The notes beneath the pieces are model-generated. The model was not told the DNA's origin and did not search any database. It saw only the letters and a program-made list of their open reading frames with translations. Of a stretch of 64,000 nucleotides of DNA, positions 23,901 to 36,164 are shown in pieces. The position numbers were made by a program, and so were the translations under genes. Source of the stretch: Isoetes taiwanensis (lineage: Eukaryota; Streptophyta; Lycopodiopsida; Isoetales; Isoetaceae). Position 1 is the first letter of the stretch. Every line of letters begins with the position of its first letter. The stretch is taken from assembly GCA_021234155.1 (NCBI GenBank), contig JAJEKV010000191.1:403806-467805 (forward strand), written 5' to 3'.

Positions 23901-26900
23901 CTTATGTGGAAATAACAGAAGATTCAAGCCACTGATTGAGACTGCCTTGCCCTGCCTTGCCCTGTTTGGACTACCTGACCCATATATGTAAAGAAGGGCA
24001 TTTAGACGAGGCCTTTGAGATTATGCACTGTCACCGCGTTCCTATATCTAGGGACAATGCTATTTGCTCCTGCAGCATTGTGCTAGGTTCAAAAGGGGTC
24101 CATTTGCAACCCTGATATTTATCTTTAAGCCAGAAACCACAATAATCATGAATTGTCTAAAACAAATTGGAAACGATAATACTCATAAGTGCCAGTAGCA
24201 ATCTGCCTGAATTGTCTAAAACAAATTGGAAACGATAATACTCATAAGTGCCAGTAGCAATCTGCCTTGTGATCTGTAAAGCATTTGAAAGAGGTGTCTT
24301 TAGCGTAATAAATAGGTACGGCAACCACAAATAGAATGTAGGTAGCTTGTGCAAAAGATGAAGTACTCATGTCCATGTGGTCAAAGTCCTAAAAGTAAGT
24401 TGGCCGTCATTTTATCTTTACTCAATTACCTCCATTTCTGTTTTCATGAAAAAAAGTTCAATAAGGGCATTTACATAATCAATAATTCTGGGTATTCCTA
24501 CAATTGCTTGTATCATAGTGACTAATATAAATAGCAGAATCGCTTGGAGCACAATGGGAGCCATATTATAGTCCAAAAAGTTGAAAGTCCAAAATAGAAA
24601 ACCCAAAAAGCAAATGCATACTTAGAGGCTATAAAGACGTACACAAATGTTATGAAATACTCTGAAGAAATGCCTATAGGAAGGCCAGACATAAAACATA
24701 TAGAGGCAAATGCATTACCAACCTGTTATGAAGGAAAATTTATGCTCTTAGTACACGTACCTTCTTAAATCTCATCCTATGGCTTTGTGCGCAAATTCAT
24801 GTTCAAGCATAGTATTCTTCAAGCTGTCTGTCAACTCGAGTTGAGGTTTAACCGGGTGGTTAATTCATCCTGAGGTTAAACTAAGGTTGTCTGTGTTCAT
24901 GGAAAAAGGGCAGTGTTCATCTGTAAAAAAGGCTGTTTTACAGGTAGTGTTTCATATAATTGCTCTTCAACCTAGATTCACACATTGATTTTACAACCTG
25001 GATTCCCTTCATAAAGAGGGCTTAATGAAGAGAGGTCAATGGCCCATGCACCTCAAAGGGCTTCTTCGTAATTCTTACTTTGTGAATAAATACCTCGTGC
25101 ACAATTGAAAGCCCCATTGCCGTTATGCAAAAGCACGTCACTTAACCGTAAGTATTAAGCCAACTATACAAAGACCATGTGATAATCATTATGGCTTGGC
25201 ATATGATTGTGATTAAAAATAAGGATCTAACACCTTGCAATTGATGTACGCTTTTCAAGCTGTTACATTGTGACCATCCAATGGCTACCATTTGAGGCAA
25301 AAATAATTTGGAACAAATGAAATAATATACACCTTCATGACATGATGAAAGAAAAGTGGACTAATCTAGAGCTTGGCACAAAACATGAGAAACATTGATC
25401 ATAAGAAGCTTTATGCTTTTGTTTGAATACTTGACAACATCCTCAAAGTCCCCACGTGGTTACATTATATCATCATGGAGCCTTGCAATAATCCGGTTCC
25501 CCTACAACACAACATATGCGGAAATGTGCCATGCTAAGAATGCTTGACATACCACCCCTTTCTTTACGTCATTGCGGTGGCATCAATGCTTTGATGCGAT
25601 GATGTGAAGATATGATCGAGGAACAAACTTTGAAAGTCATTCTGAACTAACATTTGCAGTTCGATGGTACTGGGCATCACTTTGTGCCCTTCGGAAAGAA
25701 ATGGAATCTTGAATTGGGCTTGTGTGTTAGGAAGCGAGAAACCGGGGTTGACACTTCGTCTGTGCAAGGCCCAATAATATCAATGATGATCTCATTTGCA
25801 TGTGGGAAACGGTGTGTGCGTTTAATTCAATACTACTAAAGTATGCAGATACCGCAACATCACATGGAAGGATTGGGAGTACGGTTTGATCTTGGCGCAT
25901 TTTAAAAAAGCCAAACCACAAGCGAAGAAACTTCCATATATGAGAAGAACCAAATTTCCGGACATCGAGAGGAGAGCATGATCACGCGGGAAACGGATGG
26001 CATTCTTGACATAGTTGTTCATAAGACTCGAAAGGATGTCCATCACAAAGTTCACCTATACACAAGCCAAATCTTCAGCCAATAGAAGACATTAAAGTAA
26101 ACGAAGATAGTAGGGTGCTCATAATAAGCAAAAGGCAGCACTCCGTAGCATTATGAAAACATATCATCTTTGGCTATGAGAAACAAATTCTAAACTAAAA
26201 ATTGAAAGGCCTTCTATTGTCTCTTTGCCTCGCAAACATAGGTAAGATATGCAACTCATAGTTGGGATTATCTCCAGTACCAACAATAATGGTAGTAGGA
26301 TGTAATCCCGCAGAATTCCCCAAGAACCACGCCTTTCCAGGGACATTAGGCAAGCCAAGAAACTCATTTTGCACTCAAACCTTGGTTCTTATGGTTCAAA
26401 CAACCGATTCCACTTCTACCATTTCTAATATGCTATCCGGTTAGGTAATTCTGCATATTTTCCGACCTTTAGGATTCCATGTACATCAAGCTTCACTTTC
26501 AGACATTTCCAACACTTTAACATATAAAAGTACATATCCAGAGATGTGAATGCGCGAACAACCTGAATTATAGTATGGATAAAAATTAGTGGTAGCGGAG
26601 TTTGTTCAACCTGTCAAAAAGGGTACAGTTCTCAAATATTTAAAAAGGAGCTAATCATGAATATAAATTAATACTTACCAGTTCATTTAACTGCATATCA
26701 TCTTACACATCATACCAAAAAGCAGAGAATCAAGATTTGAAATCAATAGACTTGCTAATTTTTCTGCCAACTCTCACAGCACATACGAGAGGATAAAGTT
26801 CTGAACAGTTGAACAAAGCAGTTCCTCTAGATCGTGGTCATCAACCGGGATGCCAAAGTCCGCAAGTTCTACGACTGTTTGAAACTGGGCTTTGGATGCA

Positions 26901-27700
26901 TCATTTGAGACATTTTTGGTATGGCCTTGATCTACATCTTTAATATATTCTAATTCAAAGGATTGTGGACACGCACATATAAGTTCAAGACCAGCAATAC
27001 TTGGCGTCGATCGACACTTTAACTAACAACTCTAACTAGCAACTCTAATTTGCTCCATCCCGAAATCTGACGGATGTTAAAATGACAAAGAAAGGCTCCA
27101 ATTCTCCCAAAAAACAAACAGATAGATTGAGAATATTAGCACATGCATCTATTTCCACAACACATAGAAGTCTATATAAATTTACATGGCCTAAAGTGTT
27201 GTAGGTTCAAACTTACCCTCTGTTTGTTTGTTTACAGAAGACTTGCATCTAAGATACCCATGTACTGTATATGGCTTCCCCAGGTCAGTCATATTGGGCG
27301 ATTTTAAGGTTCAATGTGCAAATTCCTTGGCTATAATTGGATTGCACATGGTTTCCCATTACCTAATAATTCATTCAACATGGCCAATAACATCCATTTT
27401 TATTGTTTATTACTGACCAAACATAGGTTCGCACTACAGGTAAAGTCCTTGACACTAGTGGCAATCACCATCGACAATCCACAACATTAAACACAAAGGA
27501 GCAAGATGAAGAAAACGAAATAACAACATACATTAGTGCCATCAAAGTTTTCTTATTGCACAACTCAATACTAATAAATCTACAGTTTTCCTATCACATG
27601 AGGACCCAAAAACAAAGCACAATGGATATCCAGACTTGCCGTCAAGCAAAGATATTACTCTAAGAAATGCAACAAATAACTAATACGTTTATTCACTTAC
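20981..27700. other. Unassigned AT-rich region with exon-like pieces
   Basis: No frame exceeds about 100 codons. Pieces that look exon-like on the minus strand include NEFLGLPNVPGKAWFLGNSA near 26330 and VNFVMDILSSLMNNYVKNAI near 26055. On the plus strand, TRDFLALKLYATWARVTENK lies near 23060. I cannot assign any to a family. The region is probably a mixture of captured gene pieces and old repeats. A 59-bp tandem duplication at 24149 is listed separately. Confidence 0.3.
24149..24266. repeat. Perfect 59-bp tandem duplication (2 copies)
   Basis: The unit beginning 'tgaattgtctaaaacaaatt' and ending 'gtagcaatctgcc' occurs at 24149-24207 and again at 24208-24266 with no difference. Perfect identity points to a recent slippage or repair event. 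Confidence 0.95.
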
Positions 27701-29930
27701 CTAAGTTAAAAGGAGCATAGAATGTACAGCCAAGCCCGAGCGAAATACGATAGAACAACTTATCCGCGAGAACCTAACTACAACAACATGATAGAATGAA
27801 AAATCACGGAAGAACTTAGAAACTAAACATTCTACTCACGGGATTAGCACTTGATACATTTGTATCCAGATTCCCTTGTTGATTCCCTTGGTCACAAGAA
27901 AATAAAAAACCGCGATCGACCATGGGCGCGAGAGATACCTGACGGCGATCAAAAACCTTGCGAAAAATAAGGGTTAGTTCACGGGCCGGGCAAAAAACGA
28001 GGTCTATGCCTCGGCTATGGCTTGTCTTTGTTAGCATATTGATCCCCTCGAATACCAAGCAAGCTCAGGCTGTGACTCAAGCTGTTGGCATAATTGATCC
28101 CGTCCAATACTTCGCCATACTGTCAATGGCATTAATTCGAAGGCGATTCTAAATTAGATTCGGATGCCAAAAGAAGGAAATCCAAGGCAGAGAAGGCGAT
28201 TAACTCAAAACTTAGCCATGCCGCCCCATTCAGCGGTTTAAGCTATACAAAAGAATGATTTACATCGGACGATTAAAAGAAAGAATGAATCTACTCGGCA
28301 AAGGTGATTTCTTGCACGGTTAATGCAAGTCGAATGCAAACATCAAAAACCTCCTTTAGTACGCTTCGAGGCGGATGTCTTCACAAGTTTGCTTTCGGTG
28401 AGGATATCTTACGCCACCGATTTACCCTTCTGAGAAGCGAAATAATCTTTAGTTCCATGGGTCTTCACATCCGCAAAAGCTGTACCATAGCTAGGCTTGC
28501 TCACGTCTAATACTTATCACCGGGTCGGTCGATTGGAACTTCTCATGCATGCATCCGGAAAAGCAAAAACATGACTTCTGATGAACTTACATAATTGAAT
28601 TTGAATTGAAATTTAGAGGTCACGATAAATTATAGAGATCATCACGGAGATTGATCAACAAATAAACAAAAAGGGGGTTGAAGCACTTTCTAGATCAAGC
28701 TCCTCCTTACATGTGATCGGCACGAGAACAAATTGGCATCTCGCATTATCTATGCAAAAGATCCATAACCTTCCGGTTATGCAAAAGTATACTCCAGTTG
28801 AACTAAAGGCTTATAGCGAAAGTGAGACAAAGGAAGACATGAACACGGAAGCCCGAGAAGGCGCTTTGCATTTGTGCAAATGAGGCCCGAGATTCACGCA
28901 TAATAGTTTTAAGTAAAGTGGTTCTAAAACTACAGCGGTACCTGCTCCATTCTCACCCAAATATGATTGATAGATCTCGGGGATCCAACATGTTTTAGCG
29001 GGGCCGGCTTGATTGGAAGAGCCATTACAATACACCTAATAGATTCTTGCAATGCGTGCATTCATCATGTTTCATGTTGGGCGCGTGTTTTACGATGAAG
29101 TCTGAAATAAATTTGAACTCTCTTTGGAAGAAAATATTCAATCCCACGGACTCAAAGAAGAAAAATTAAATCCGAGAAGGAACCCAATATAAACACGAAC
29201 CTTTTTGCGTCCGAGTCATCACATAGCCTTGTATGATATTTCAAAATCGTATTTGGAAATGGATTCCGGATCATCCTGCCTAGTATATTATATTTCAAAA
29301 TTGTATTCCATCTTGAACCTAAGATTGTGTACCACACTCAAATTAAACGACTTTTGCTTAAATCAGCCCTAGTTTATGTAGCCATGCGATTCTTATTATC
29401 ATATCTTCCACATCTATTAAATCCTTCCCCATGGGGTTTTAAAAATTGAATGTAAGAGATGAGGTTACACGGTTAAGAAGGCCTACCTAGAGATTGCACA
29501 ATAGCATGGATTGCGGGGTTGGCTTGCAGAACAGGGACCAAAATAATCACCCACGAGAGATATATACATCTTTGCATATGTCGGGAGTAGTTATTCTCGC
29601 AAAGCTGCAAAGAAGAAGAAACCTTATCACGATTAATGGCGCATGAAAAGAAGAAGCAAAGCGAGCGAAGAGCTTCTCACAATGAATTGACAATATAGTT
29701 TGGTGGGACCGCTTTGCATCCCGAATCCTTCTCCTCTCCATGACGAGCTTCTCAAAAACCAAAACCAACGCAATTTCCTAACGGGTCGTAGTTTTGTAAG
29801 GCTGCAATAACAACCGTGAAATTAACTTTGCAACAACACGGTCATAATCAAACGATCTTTCTAGAAAGAGCTCGAAATCTTGATGCAATGCAAAATCGGC
29901 CCGATCTTTGCTTACTTGGGCATGCACCAT
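27701..29930. other. Unassigned region downstream of the NMO fragment
   Basis: Short frames only. The region lies downstream, on the minus strand, of the nitronate monooxygenase pieces at 29.9-30.4 kb and may hold its later, unrecognisable exons. I could not match any peptide to the later NMO motifs. Confidence 0.25.
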
Positions 29931-30420
29931 GGAGAAGAAAACCTACTTCATGTATGACTTTAACACCACCTCGGTGTGCCTTTTCTACAAGCTCCTTTTG
30001 GAAGTGGCCCCGAAGACTTGCAAAATCGCTACTTTTTCATCCAAAACTATGTCCCGTAACTTCTCATGAGAAAAACGTGAGGATAATTCCAACTCAAAGT
30101 GCGGTTGTAAGTGATCTGGTCTCGGCAATTAAATCTCTAATGGTTTCTCGGCGTTCCTAGAAGTTGTATATATTGACTAACGAGATAAATACGAGTGCAT
30201 AGAAATCATATCTTTGGAGCTTTATAAGTACGAAACCAAACACAAAAGAACACGGTGGGGGCTCGTGAAGAGACCAATTCCGCCTGCATTTGCAACGGCA
30301 GCTACTAGCTCGAGGACTTGAAATGTCGTCCAAGGGGGCCTGAACGATGGCAGCCTTTGAATTGGAGGCGAATGCCAAAGCCGCAGATCCGGCAAAGATA
30401 AGCCAAAGAAGAACTCGATT
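29931..30420 (-). pseudogene. Nitronate monooxygenase-like pseudogene fragment
   Basis: On the minus strand, near 30360-30270, two adjoining frames give AAIVQAPL and then ELVAAVANAGGIGLF. Together they match the N-terminal FMN-binding region of plant 2-nitropropane dioxygenase/nitronate monooxygenases (IVQAPLG-PDISGPELVAAVANAG). Further along (30155-29950) come IRDLIAETRSLT, VGIILTF and KELVEKAHRGGVKVIHEVG, matching the next conserved blocks in order. These enzymes oxidise alkyl nitronates using FMN. At least three frameshifts and stops make this a dead copy. It lies left of a dispersed repeat and may be captured. Confidence 0.7.
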
Positions 30421-30849
30421 CTGAATGCTTTTGGCATGGCGGCTGGTTGTCGCGGGAGAGAGGATGCACGGCTGCAAAATTCTCATCTGCAAAATTTTCA
30501 ATAAGCCATCTGAAGTTCTGAACACCTAAGGAAACATTAAATTATGACTGTCACCTCTGGCATTAAATTTTGATGGCTATTAACCAATGGTTAAGATCGA
30601 ATCTAAAGAGCCCAATGGTCTAGAATAAAAACCCCAAAATAAGGGGCCATTAATGAAATTAGAAATTAATAATGGTCAGACTTGTAAATAACGGTCTAGA
30701 TTAGATGCCCTAACTTGAAGGGCCTAGATTAAATGCCCCCAAAATTGCACCTTCCTTGTAGTTGCTCCAAAAAGATCAATGGCTATGATTTTGCCTCCCC
30801 CCTTGATCCGACGGCCCAGACTAAAAGCCCCAAATAAAGGTCCCTGCAT

Positions 30850-31145
30850 CTGGGCCGTCGATCTCGCACATTCGACGGCCCAGAAGGCGACACCTCAATC
30901 TGCACCAAAAGGGGGTTGCTTGGGGTGATTCGAGGTGTCACCGTCTGGGCCGTCCATCTCAGAGATGGACGGCCGAGATCAATCTCTACCAAAATTTTGT
31001 GGCAGCAATCTCTACACCGTTTGGGACTCTACATCATTTGTGGCACTCAATATAATTGTATATATATATAAGGATATATATATATATATTTCATCAACAT
31101 GAATATAAACACACCATAAAAGTTGCAGCACAACTTTTTCCTTAT
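30850..31145. repeat. Dispersed repeat X1, left half
   Basis: This segment matches 55395-55650. It includes a hairpin with 12-bp arms (CTGGGCCGTCGA at 30850-30861 and its complement at 30872-30883), a pair of 'gacacctc'/'gaggtgtc' inverted repeats and a second hairpin CCGTCCATCTC/GAGATGGACGG. It ends in a 65-bp stretch that is repeated at 37768-37832 after the Penelope-like insertion. A related, more diverged block lies at 44920-45230. Confidence 0.75.
31081..31145. repeat. 65-bp direct repeat, left copy (insertion flank)
   Basis: Identical to 37768-37832, from 'tatatatatttcatcaac' to 'ctttttccttat'. The uninterrupted sequence exists at 55.58-55.65 kb, so the pair looks like a long target duplication around the reverse-transcriptase element. 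Confidence 0.9.
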
Positions 31146-31717
31146 ACAAGCAATGGTCCCAGTATTCAAAGAGATGTGTTGGACATTAGACTCTAAGATT
31201 AAAAGGTTCATGGGGGTGCATACTAGATCTTTTTGGTGGATTGATTCCACTATAGACCTAGTAATTAATTTGCCTCAAAGTATAAGTAACACATGGGTTG
31301 CGGATATTACGCGATGTTATGAGTCTATCCCCCTTTTTGGAGAAGACGGGATCACTACTATTTGTGAAACATTATTTTATAAGGCATTCCATCTGAGGCA
31401 TCCTCTAAAGTTATGCGTTCACCATGGGGAAACAAAGTATAAAGTGTCATGGAGAAAGAATATTCCTAAACTGGAATCTTATTTTGAACTTACACCCCAA
31501 GATCTCATTACCATGAATAATTATCTTCTTGCTAACTGCTGTATACAAGTGGGGGATAGAGTATGGAAACAAATTAGAGGTATCCCTATGGGGTTCTCAT
31601 GTTCTCCTTTATGGTGTAACATGTACCTTATGTATTACGAATATAAATTTATAGGGAGACTGGCAAAACTAGGGAAAACGGAATTCCTGGCATTGTTTAT
31701 AGGAAATTATAGATATA
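31146..31717 (+). pseudogene. Reverse transcriptase, N-terminal part (motifs 1-4)
   Basis: An open frame entering from the direct repeat contains VADITRCYESIPLFG (RT motif A, first catalytic aspartate) at 31291-31335 and GIPMGFSCSPLWCNMY (motif B) at 31579-31626. It ends at NYRY just before the catalytic aspartates. The Helitron H4 boundary falls after the first base of the next codon. The other part resumes at 35616 with MDDL. RTs of this type copy element RNA into the genome. The motif wording is closest to Penelope-like RTs, judged by eye. It is inactivated by the insertion. Confidence 0.8.
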
Positions 31718-32252
31718 CTAGTAATGGTGCCCAGCGTTGCTGGGCAAACGTTGGGAACCTATCAACGGTACGTTGTCTTTATAGACATGAGGTCTTTTCT
31801 AACATATGCAAACTTATTAAAGATTTGTTATGACTAAATGCATGCTAAAGCAAAAAGAGCATAAGGAGGTATGTCTTTATGTACATATAGCAACGATGCC
31901 TAGCAAAAAAACCTAAAAGGTGAGATAAGTCAGTGTAGTTAGCATTGGGCGTAGTAGTTTTGTGTGCATTCTACTTTAGATGGTTGAGAACTATGTGTAT
32001 GTTCCCAAATGTCTAAATTTATACTTTAGCATGTGAATTGTATGTTATCTATGGAATGCAATTGTGTTTTTATATGTCTTGTTTCCCTTTCATATTGAAG
32101 AAGTTTAATGGCCAGATAAGATGATTGAGAAAGAAGTTATTAATGAGTTGTAGAGGTCATTTAAGAAATTCATAGATTGAATTGTGGCTTCTTTTTGCTC
32201 TTATGGCAGAGTTGTTCAAACATTATCTCACATGGTATTATCTGTTGTTCAA

Positions 32253-32312
32253 TAGAGTCCCCTTAGCAAGTTGGAGCATTCTTAGAGTCCCCTTAGCAAG
32301 TTGGAGCATTCT
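32253..32312. repeat. 30-bp tandem duplication in H4
   Basis: The unit 'tagagtccccttagcaagtt...' occurs at 32253-32282 and 32283-32312 without change. A third, mutated copy lies near 32385. Confidence 0.9.
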
Positions 32313-32640
32313 TACGGGTAAGAAAGTACTGCCAATCTCAATCTCAAATCTTCTGAACATGTAATCTGGTATTATTTTGTTCAATAGGGTCCTCTTAGCA
32401 AGTTGGAAAATATCAATGGAGCTTAGGCAGGAATGAAATTTCACACGAAATTTCACACGAATGCACCGACAGCTCCAGCAAGTAGCAAAAATTTGGGTAA
32501 AGGCTTCATTAGGATGAATGCCATCCCAATTATTTGCAGATATGGGGCAGCGAATGCTGTATTTGAAGTTAGAATTGTTTCCAGATTGCATTGTAAACTT
32601 GAAATCGTAATTATCTCTAATGCCATAGCACGAATTCAAC

Positions 32641-32735
32641 AAATTTGCACTTGACATCCCGGCAGATACTTAATGAGAATGGCTTAAAGAGCACATGAAT
32701 AGTTGTTGAAGACAACTGCTAAGTATGAACACCAT
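32641..32735. repeat. ~95-bp direct repeat in H4, copy 1
   Basis: Matches 33387-33480 with scattered substitutions ('aaatttgcacttgacatccc' onward to 'gctaagtatgaaca'). The second copy runs into the ALG2-like exon on the minus strand. The first copy is therefore a duplicated intron/exon-border piece. Confidence 0.8.
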
Positions 32736-33472
32736 AATCTGTAGGCTTGTTAAGAACTTCGTTAAGTGTCAATACCATAATCTGTAGGCTTGTCTTCACC
32801 TAGCGAGTGTGAAAAGTATTATGTGTTCTTAACACAAAATTAAACACAAAAATTATAGGGCACTACCGCTGTCATATTGAACCCAAAAAGCCTATCATTA
32901 TAGGCATTTCCTCAGATTAAAATTACATATAAACCTCTGCTAGATTATTTCACATCTGGCAAAACATCTTTATCAAAAGAATAAAATAAAGCAGCATGGG
33001 GATTTAAGAGTACCTCCATTTGCATGTGCTTGTTGGACATATGGGTAACTTTCAGATCTAAAGCTTGAGCTCCCTTACGAAAATGTACATAAAAAGCTAA
33101 AGACTCCCTTATGGACCATAGTGATTAAAAATAGGGCTTAAAAATAAATCTAAAGCTCACCATAAACCAAGGAATCTAAGCTTTTTTTCTACCAATCAAG
33201 TGCTCCATCTTTAAGAAAATTACATAGGCATTTGATATTGGTGTATGGCAAAATGAATAGCCCTGAGCCTAATGTTGGCTCACGCTAGTCCAGACAAAGC
33301 AGATCAACTCTTGAAACTTCTAATTGAGTTGCCATTTGAAGAGCTCCCATGACTTGGTGCACTCCGGGACCAAAAACATATGAAGAAAATTTGCACTTGA
33401 CATCCCTGTAGATACTTAATGAGAATGGCTTAATGAGCTCATGAACAGTTGTTGAAGATAACTGCTAAGTAT

Positions 33473-33568
33473 GAACAATGCTCTCCTTTGGACCACCGCT
33501 ATTGCATGCAATTACTGGCCTTCCTGCTGCCATTTCTTCAAATGGAACAATGCCAAAGTGCTCATATC
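33473..33568 (-). pseudogene. ALG2: Captured ALG2-type mannosyltransferase exon
   Basis: After an acceptor 'gttggcag', the minus strand reads [20 protein letters not shown] followed by CNSGGPKES. This is the GT4-family E-x7-E donor-binding region in the form found in ALG2, the ER alpha-1,3/1,6-mannosyltransferase of N-glycan assembly (EHFGIVPLEAM-x-x-x-PVIA-NSGGP). Both conserved glutamates are present within the exon. The frame is lost after the serine. Neighbouring exons are not recognisable. It sits inside Helitron H4 in the element's sense orientation, so it is a captured fragment. Other GT4 enzymes share the motif, but the HFGIVP wording favours ALG2. Confidence 0.75.
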
Positions 33569-33796
33569 CTGCCAACAACAATGTAACTCTTGTAAGTATT
33601 TGATCAGATCTGCACTTTTTAGTCTATAGCAATATGTTCCGTATTATCATTTGGCTTAAACTTAAGAAATGTAATTATTTTGTTCTAAAAAATGGACTGC
33701 ATAACAATAGAAACCTCTGATGCAATCAATCTACGTATCAGATGCCATATTACTTATCCTGCAATTGTCTTGTACATCGTGAAAAACTAAGAGTAA

Positions 33797-33972
33797 AGCA
33801 AACTACACCAGCAATATAGAAGAGGAGAAAGGGCAAATCAAGACACAAAAGAGGCAAACAAAAAGGCTATAGTAGCATTGGTAGGAGCAAACTACACCAG
33901 CAATATAGAAGAGGAGAAAGGGCAAATCAAGACACAAAAGGCAAACAAAAAGGCTATAGTAGCATTGGTAGG
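33797..33972. repeat. 89-bp tandem duplication in H4
   Basis: The unit beginning 'agcaaactacaccagcaata' at 33797 recurs at 33886, differing mainly by a 2-bp deletion ('aaaagaggc' versus 'aaaaggc'). Confidence 0.9.
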
Positions 33973-35615
33973 AGCTATGAATGACAAAAAAATCCTCTGC
34001 AGCATATTACTAAAAACACAGAAATATGTACGCAAAGAAAAGAGCTAAAGTAACATTGCTAAGAGTTGTGGATGAGAAAAAGCCCTCAATAGCACATTAC
34101 TAACATAGAATTACATATGTGCAACATAGTAGACTAACGGACTTGAAAAGCTACACCTAAATAAATCATCATGAAACGTCCATCTGAATCAAAATGGACC
34201 AAGCTATGAGGTTAAGTGACATGAATGATAACCGTGCATGTGGATACTCTATATGGAGGATAAAAAATTCTTGGCCAGAGAAAGTAAGCAAAGAATTGAC
34301 ATAGAATTTATAATCTCTTCATGTAGCAATGCACCTGATTACATGTTGACAGACAAACCTGAGCATACTTCTTCGAAAACATGTGCCTCAGTACTCAGGT
34401 ATTGCAAAGGAAATAAGATATTTGTAAGAAATACTTGGAGAGCTTAAAACCTTCGCAGATAACCTTTGAGAACGGATGATTAGGGTTAGCGATCCAAAAA
34501 AAAAAAAAAACAATCCACAGTAACCTCAAGCTCTCTCGGATTCTTCACTATGCCATCCATAAAGAGAAGGCCACAATGATATAGAGAAGGAAAAACAGGG
34601 GAAAAGGATGAATGTTGAAACATTCTGAGATGGATTGTGGTGATCATACCTACTGTAAAATCTGCCTGTGTGTGGCCCGCTTAAGTGCGCATTTAAGAGG
34701 ACGCCGATAACATCAAAAGTCGATAGCTCCGGACACCAAAAGTCCATGGCAATCTTACGAGAAAACTATAAGAAAATCGGTTCTTTGGATTGAGTTTAGG
34801 AAAATAAAGTAGAACGGGTGCGATGGGCTCTATAAAACCTAGCAACTAAGGCTTCAAATGTAAGCAACCGACACATATCCAACAATCGCGCCCGAGAACG
34901 GTAGCTTGGAATGTCCGGAGTCTCGATGCCTCCCATTCTTTGGAGTTGAACCAAGAACAATAGGATCGACTGGCATATCTCAACCTAAACTCTGCTGTGG
35001 AACAGGGCCGATGGAACAAAACCTAGTTATGCCATAGCAAGAAAAAACACCGTAGCCATTTCTCAAATCTCAGCCCCTCAGGTTGTATCGAATGAATCAA
35101 AAGATTATACCATATTTTCACAAGGTATCTTAATTGATGTGGACCTAATAAATTATTATCACATTCACCTCCAACTTTGCTTTCGCTCCTCCGATCCTCG
35201 ATCAAGCACAGGGGATCTGAAGAACAGGGGCCAATTTTCCCGAATATGGGCTTGGCTTTGGCGATGAAGCAAAGCAGTGCAACGCATGTTCTTGAAGCTT
35301 TAGGTAACTGCAAAGAAAGTAGAGCAAGAAAAAACTGAAAAAAGCGTTTACCTCAAAGGAGTCATCGGCCAAAGATCGGGGCTCTGCTTAAATCTGCCTT
35401 CCTTTCCTTGAAATCAACTACCCTAAATCTGCCTTCCCTTTCCTTGAAATCGGCTATTCTAGTGTTTACGTGCCCTTTTTTTTTATTTTTTGGAGGTCAC
35501 TTTTTAGCCCTTTTTTTTTAACGTGACTTTTTAACCCTAAGATTGGATCATGAAATCTCGGCCGTCTAATTTAGGGCGTGGTCCATTACTTGCACTAAAA
35601 CATTATAATATAAGA

Positions 35616-36164
35616 TGGATGACTTGGGGGCAATAAATAACCCAATAATGGACTTATTTATTGATCCATTGCAACCAAGAAGTACAGATAATCCGTTCTG
35701 GATCTATCCTTTGGAATTCCTAGATATTAAAAAGGAGGTAACAAACCAATTATTCCCGGAATATGAGGCTACGCTCCCTAGATGTAACTTTTTAAACTTG
35801 CATATTCAAGTGATTAATCAAGCAGAAGGACGGTATATTACGACGAGGTTTGATAAAAGAAGATTGCTTCCATTTAAGTATATTCAGTTTATCGGATTAG
35901 CATCTAACAATGAGAAAATTAGCCCGATGCTACAACCTTGTCATTGCACAAGTGATTATTTTATTATATTTATGCAATCGGCCTCAAGAATTTCTGGTGG
36001 AACTAGGGAGAACACTGGATGTGTTCGTGGCCAATGGCTTTTGCCTACATAGGCTCAAGAGCATTGTTATAAAGACAATTCAAAATGCTTGTACACCTGG
36101 AGCACCAGTGGAGAAACAATGTGAATATAAACATCTAATCATGGATGGTATATGGCATTTTTGA
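35616..36164 (+). pseudogene. Reverse transcriptase, C-terminal part
   Basis: Continues the RT frame from 31717: MDDLGAINNPIMDLFIDP (the catalytic YMDD completed across H4), then FLNLHIQV and RYITTRFDKRRLLPFKYIQF. Near 35910 the frame shifts by one and continues as YNLVIAQVIILLYLCNRPQE and LDVFVANGFCLHRLK to about 36120. These blocks follow the usual order of the RT thumb region in Penelope-like and related RTs. The frameshift means the copy was decayed, or decayed further, independently of the Helitron. Confidence 0.75.

Larger units (their letters stand above)
31718..35615 (-). mobile_element. Helitron H4 inserted in the RT active site
   Basis: Minus-strand 5' end TCTTATATTATAATGTTTTAG at 35615 downward. 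The 3' hairpin GCCCAGCAACGCTGGGC, spacer ACCATTA and CTAG end at 31718. The flanking bases (A at 31717, T at 35616) rejoin to give an uninterrupted RT frame, so both boundaries are certain to the base. It is 3,898 bp with no transposition protein. It carries an ALG2-like exon and several internal duplications. Its 5' end region (35.0-35.4 kb) has GC-richer exon-like DNA that I cannot name. Confidence 0.95.
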
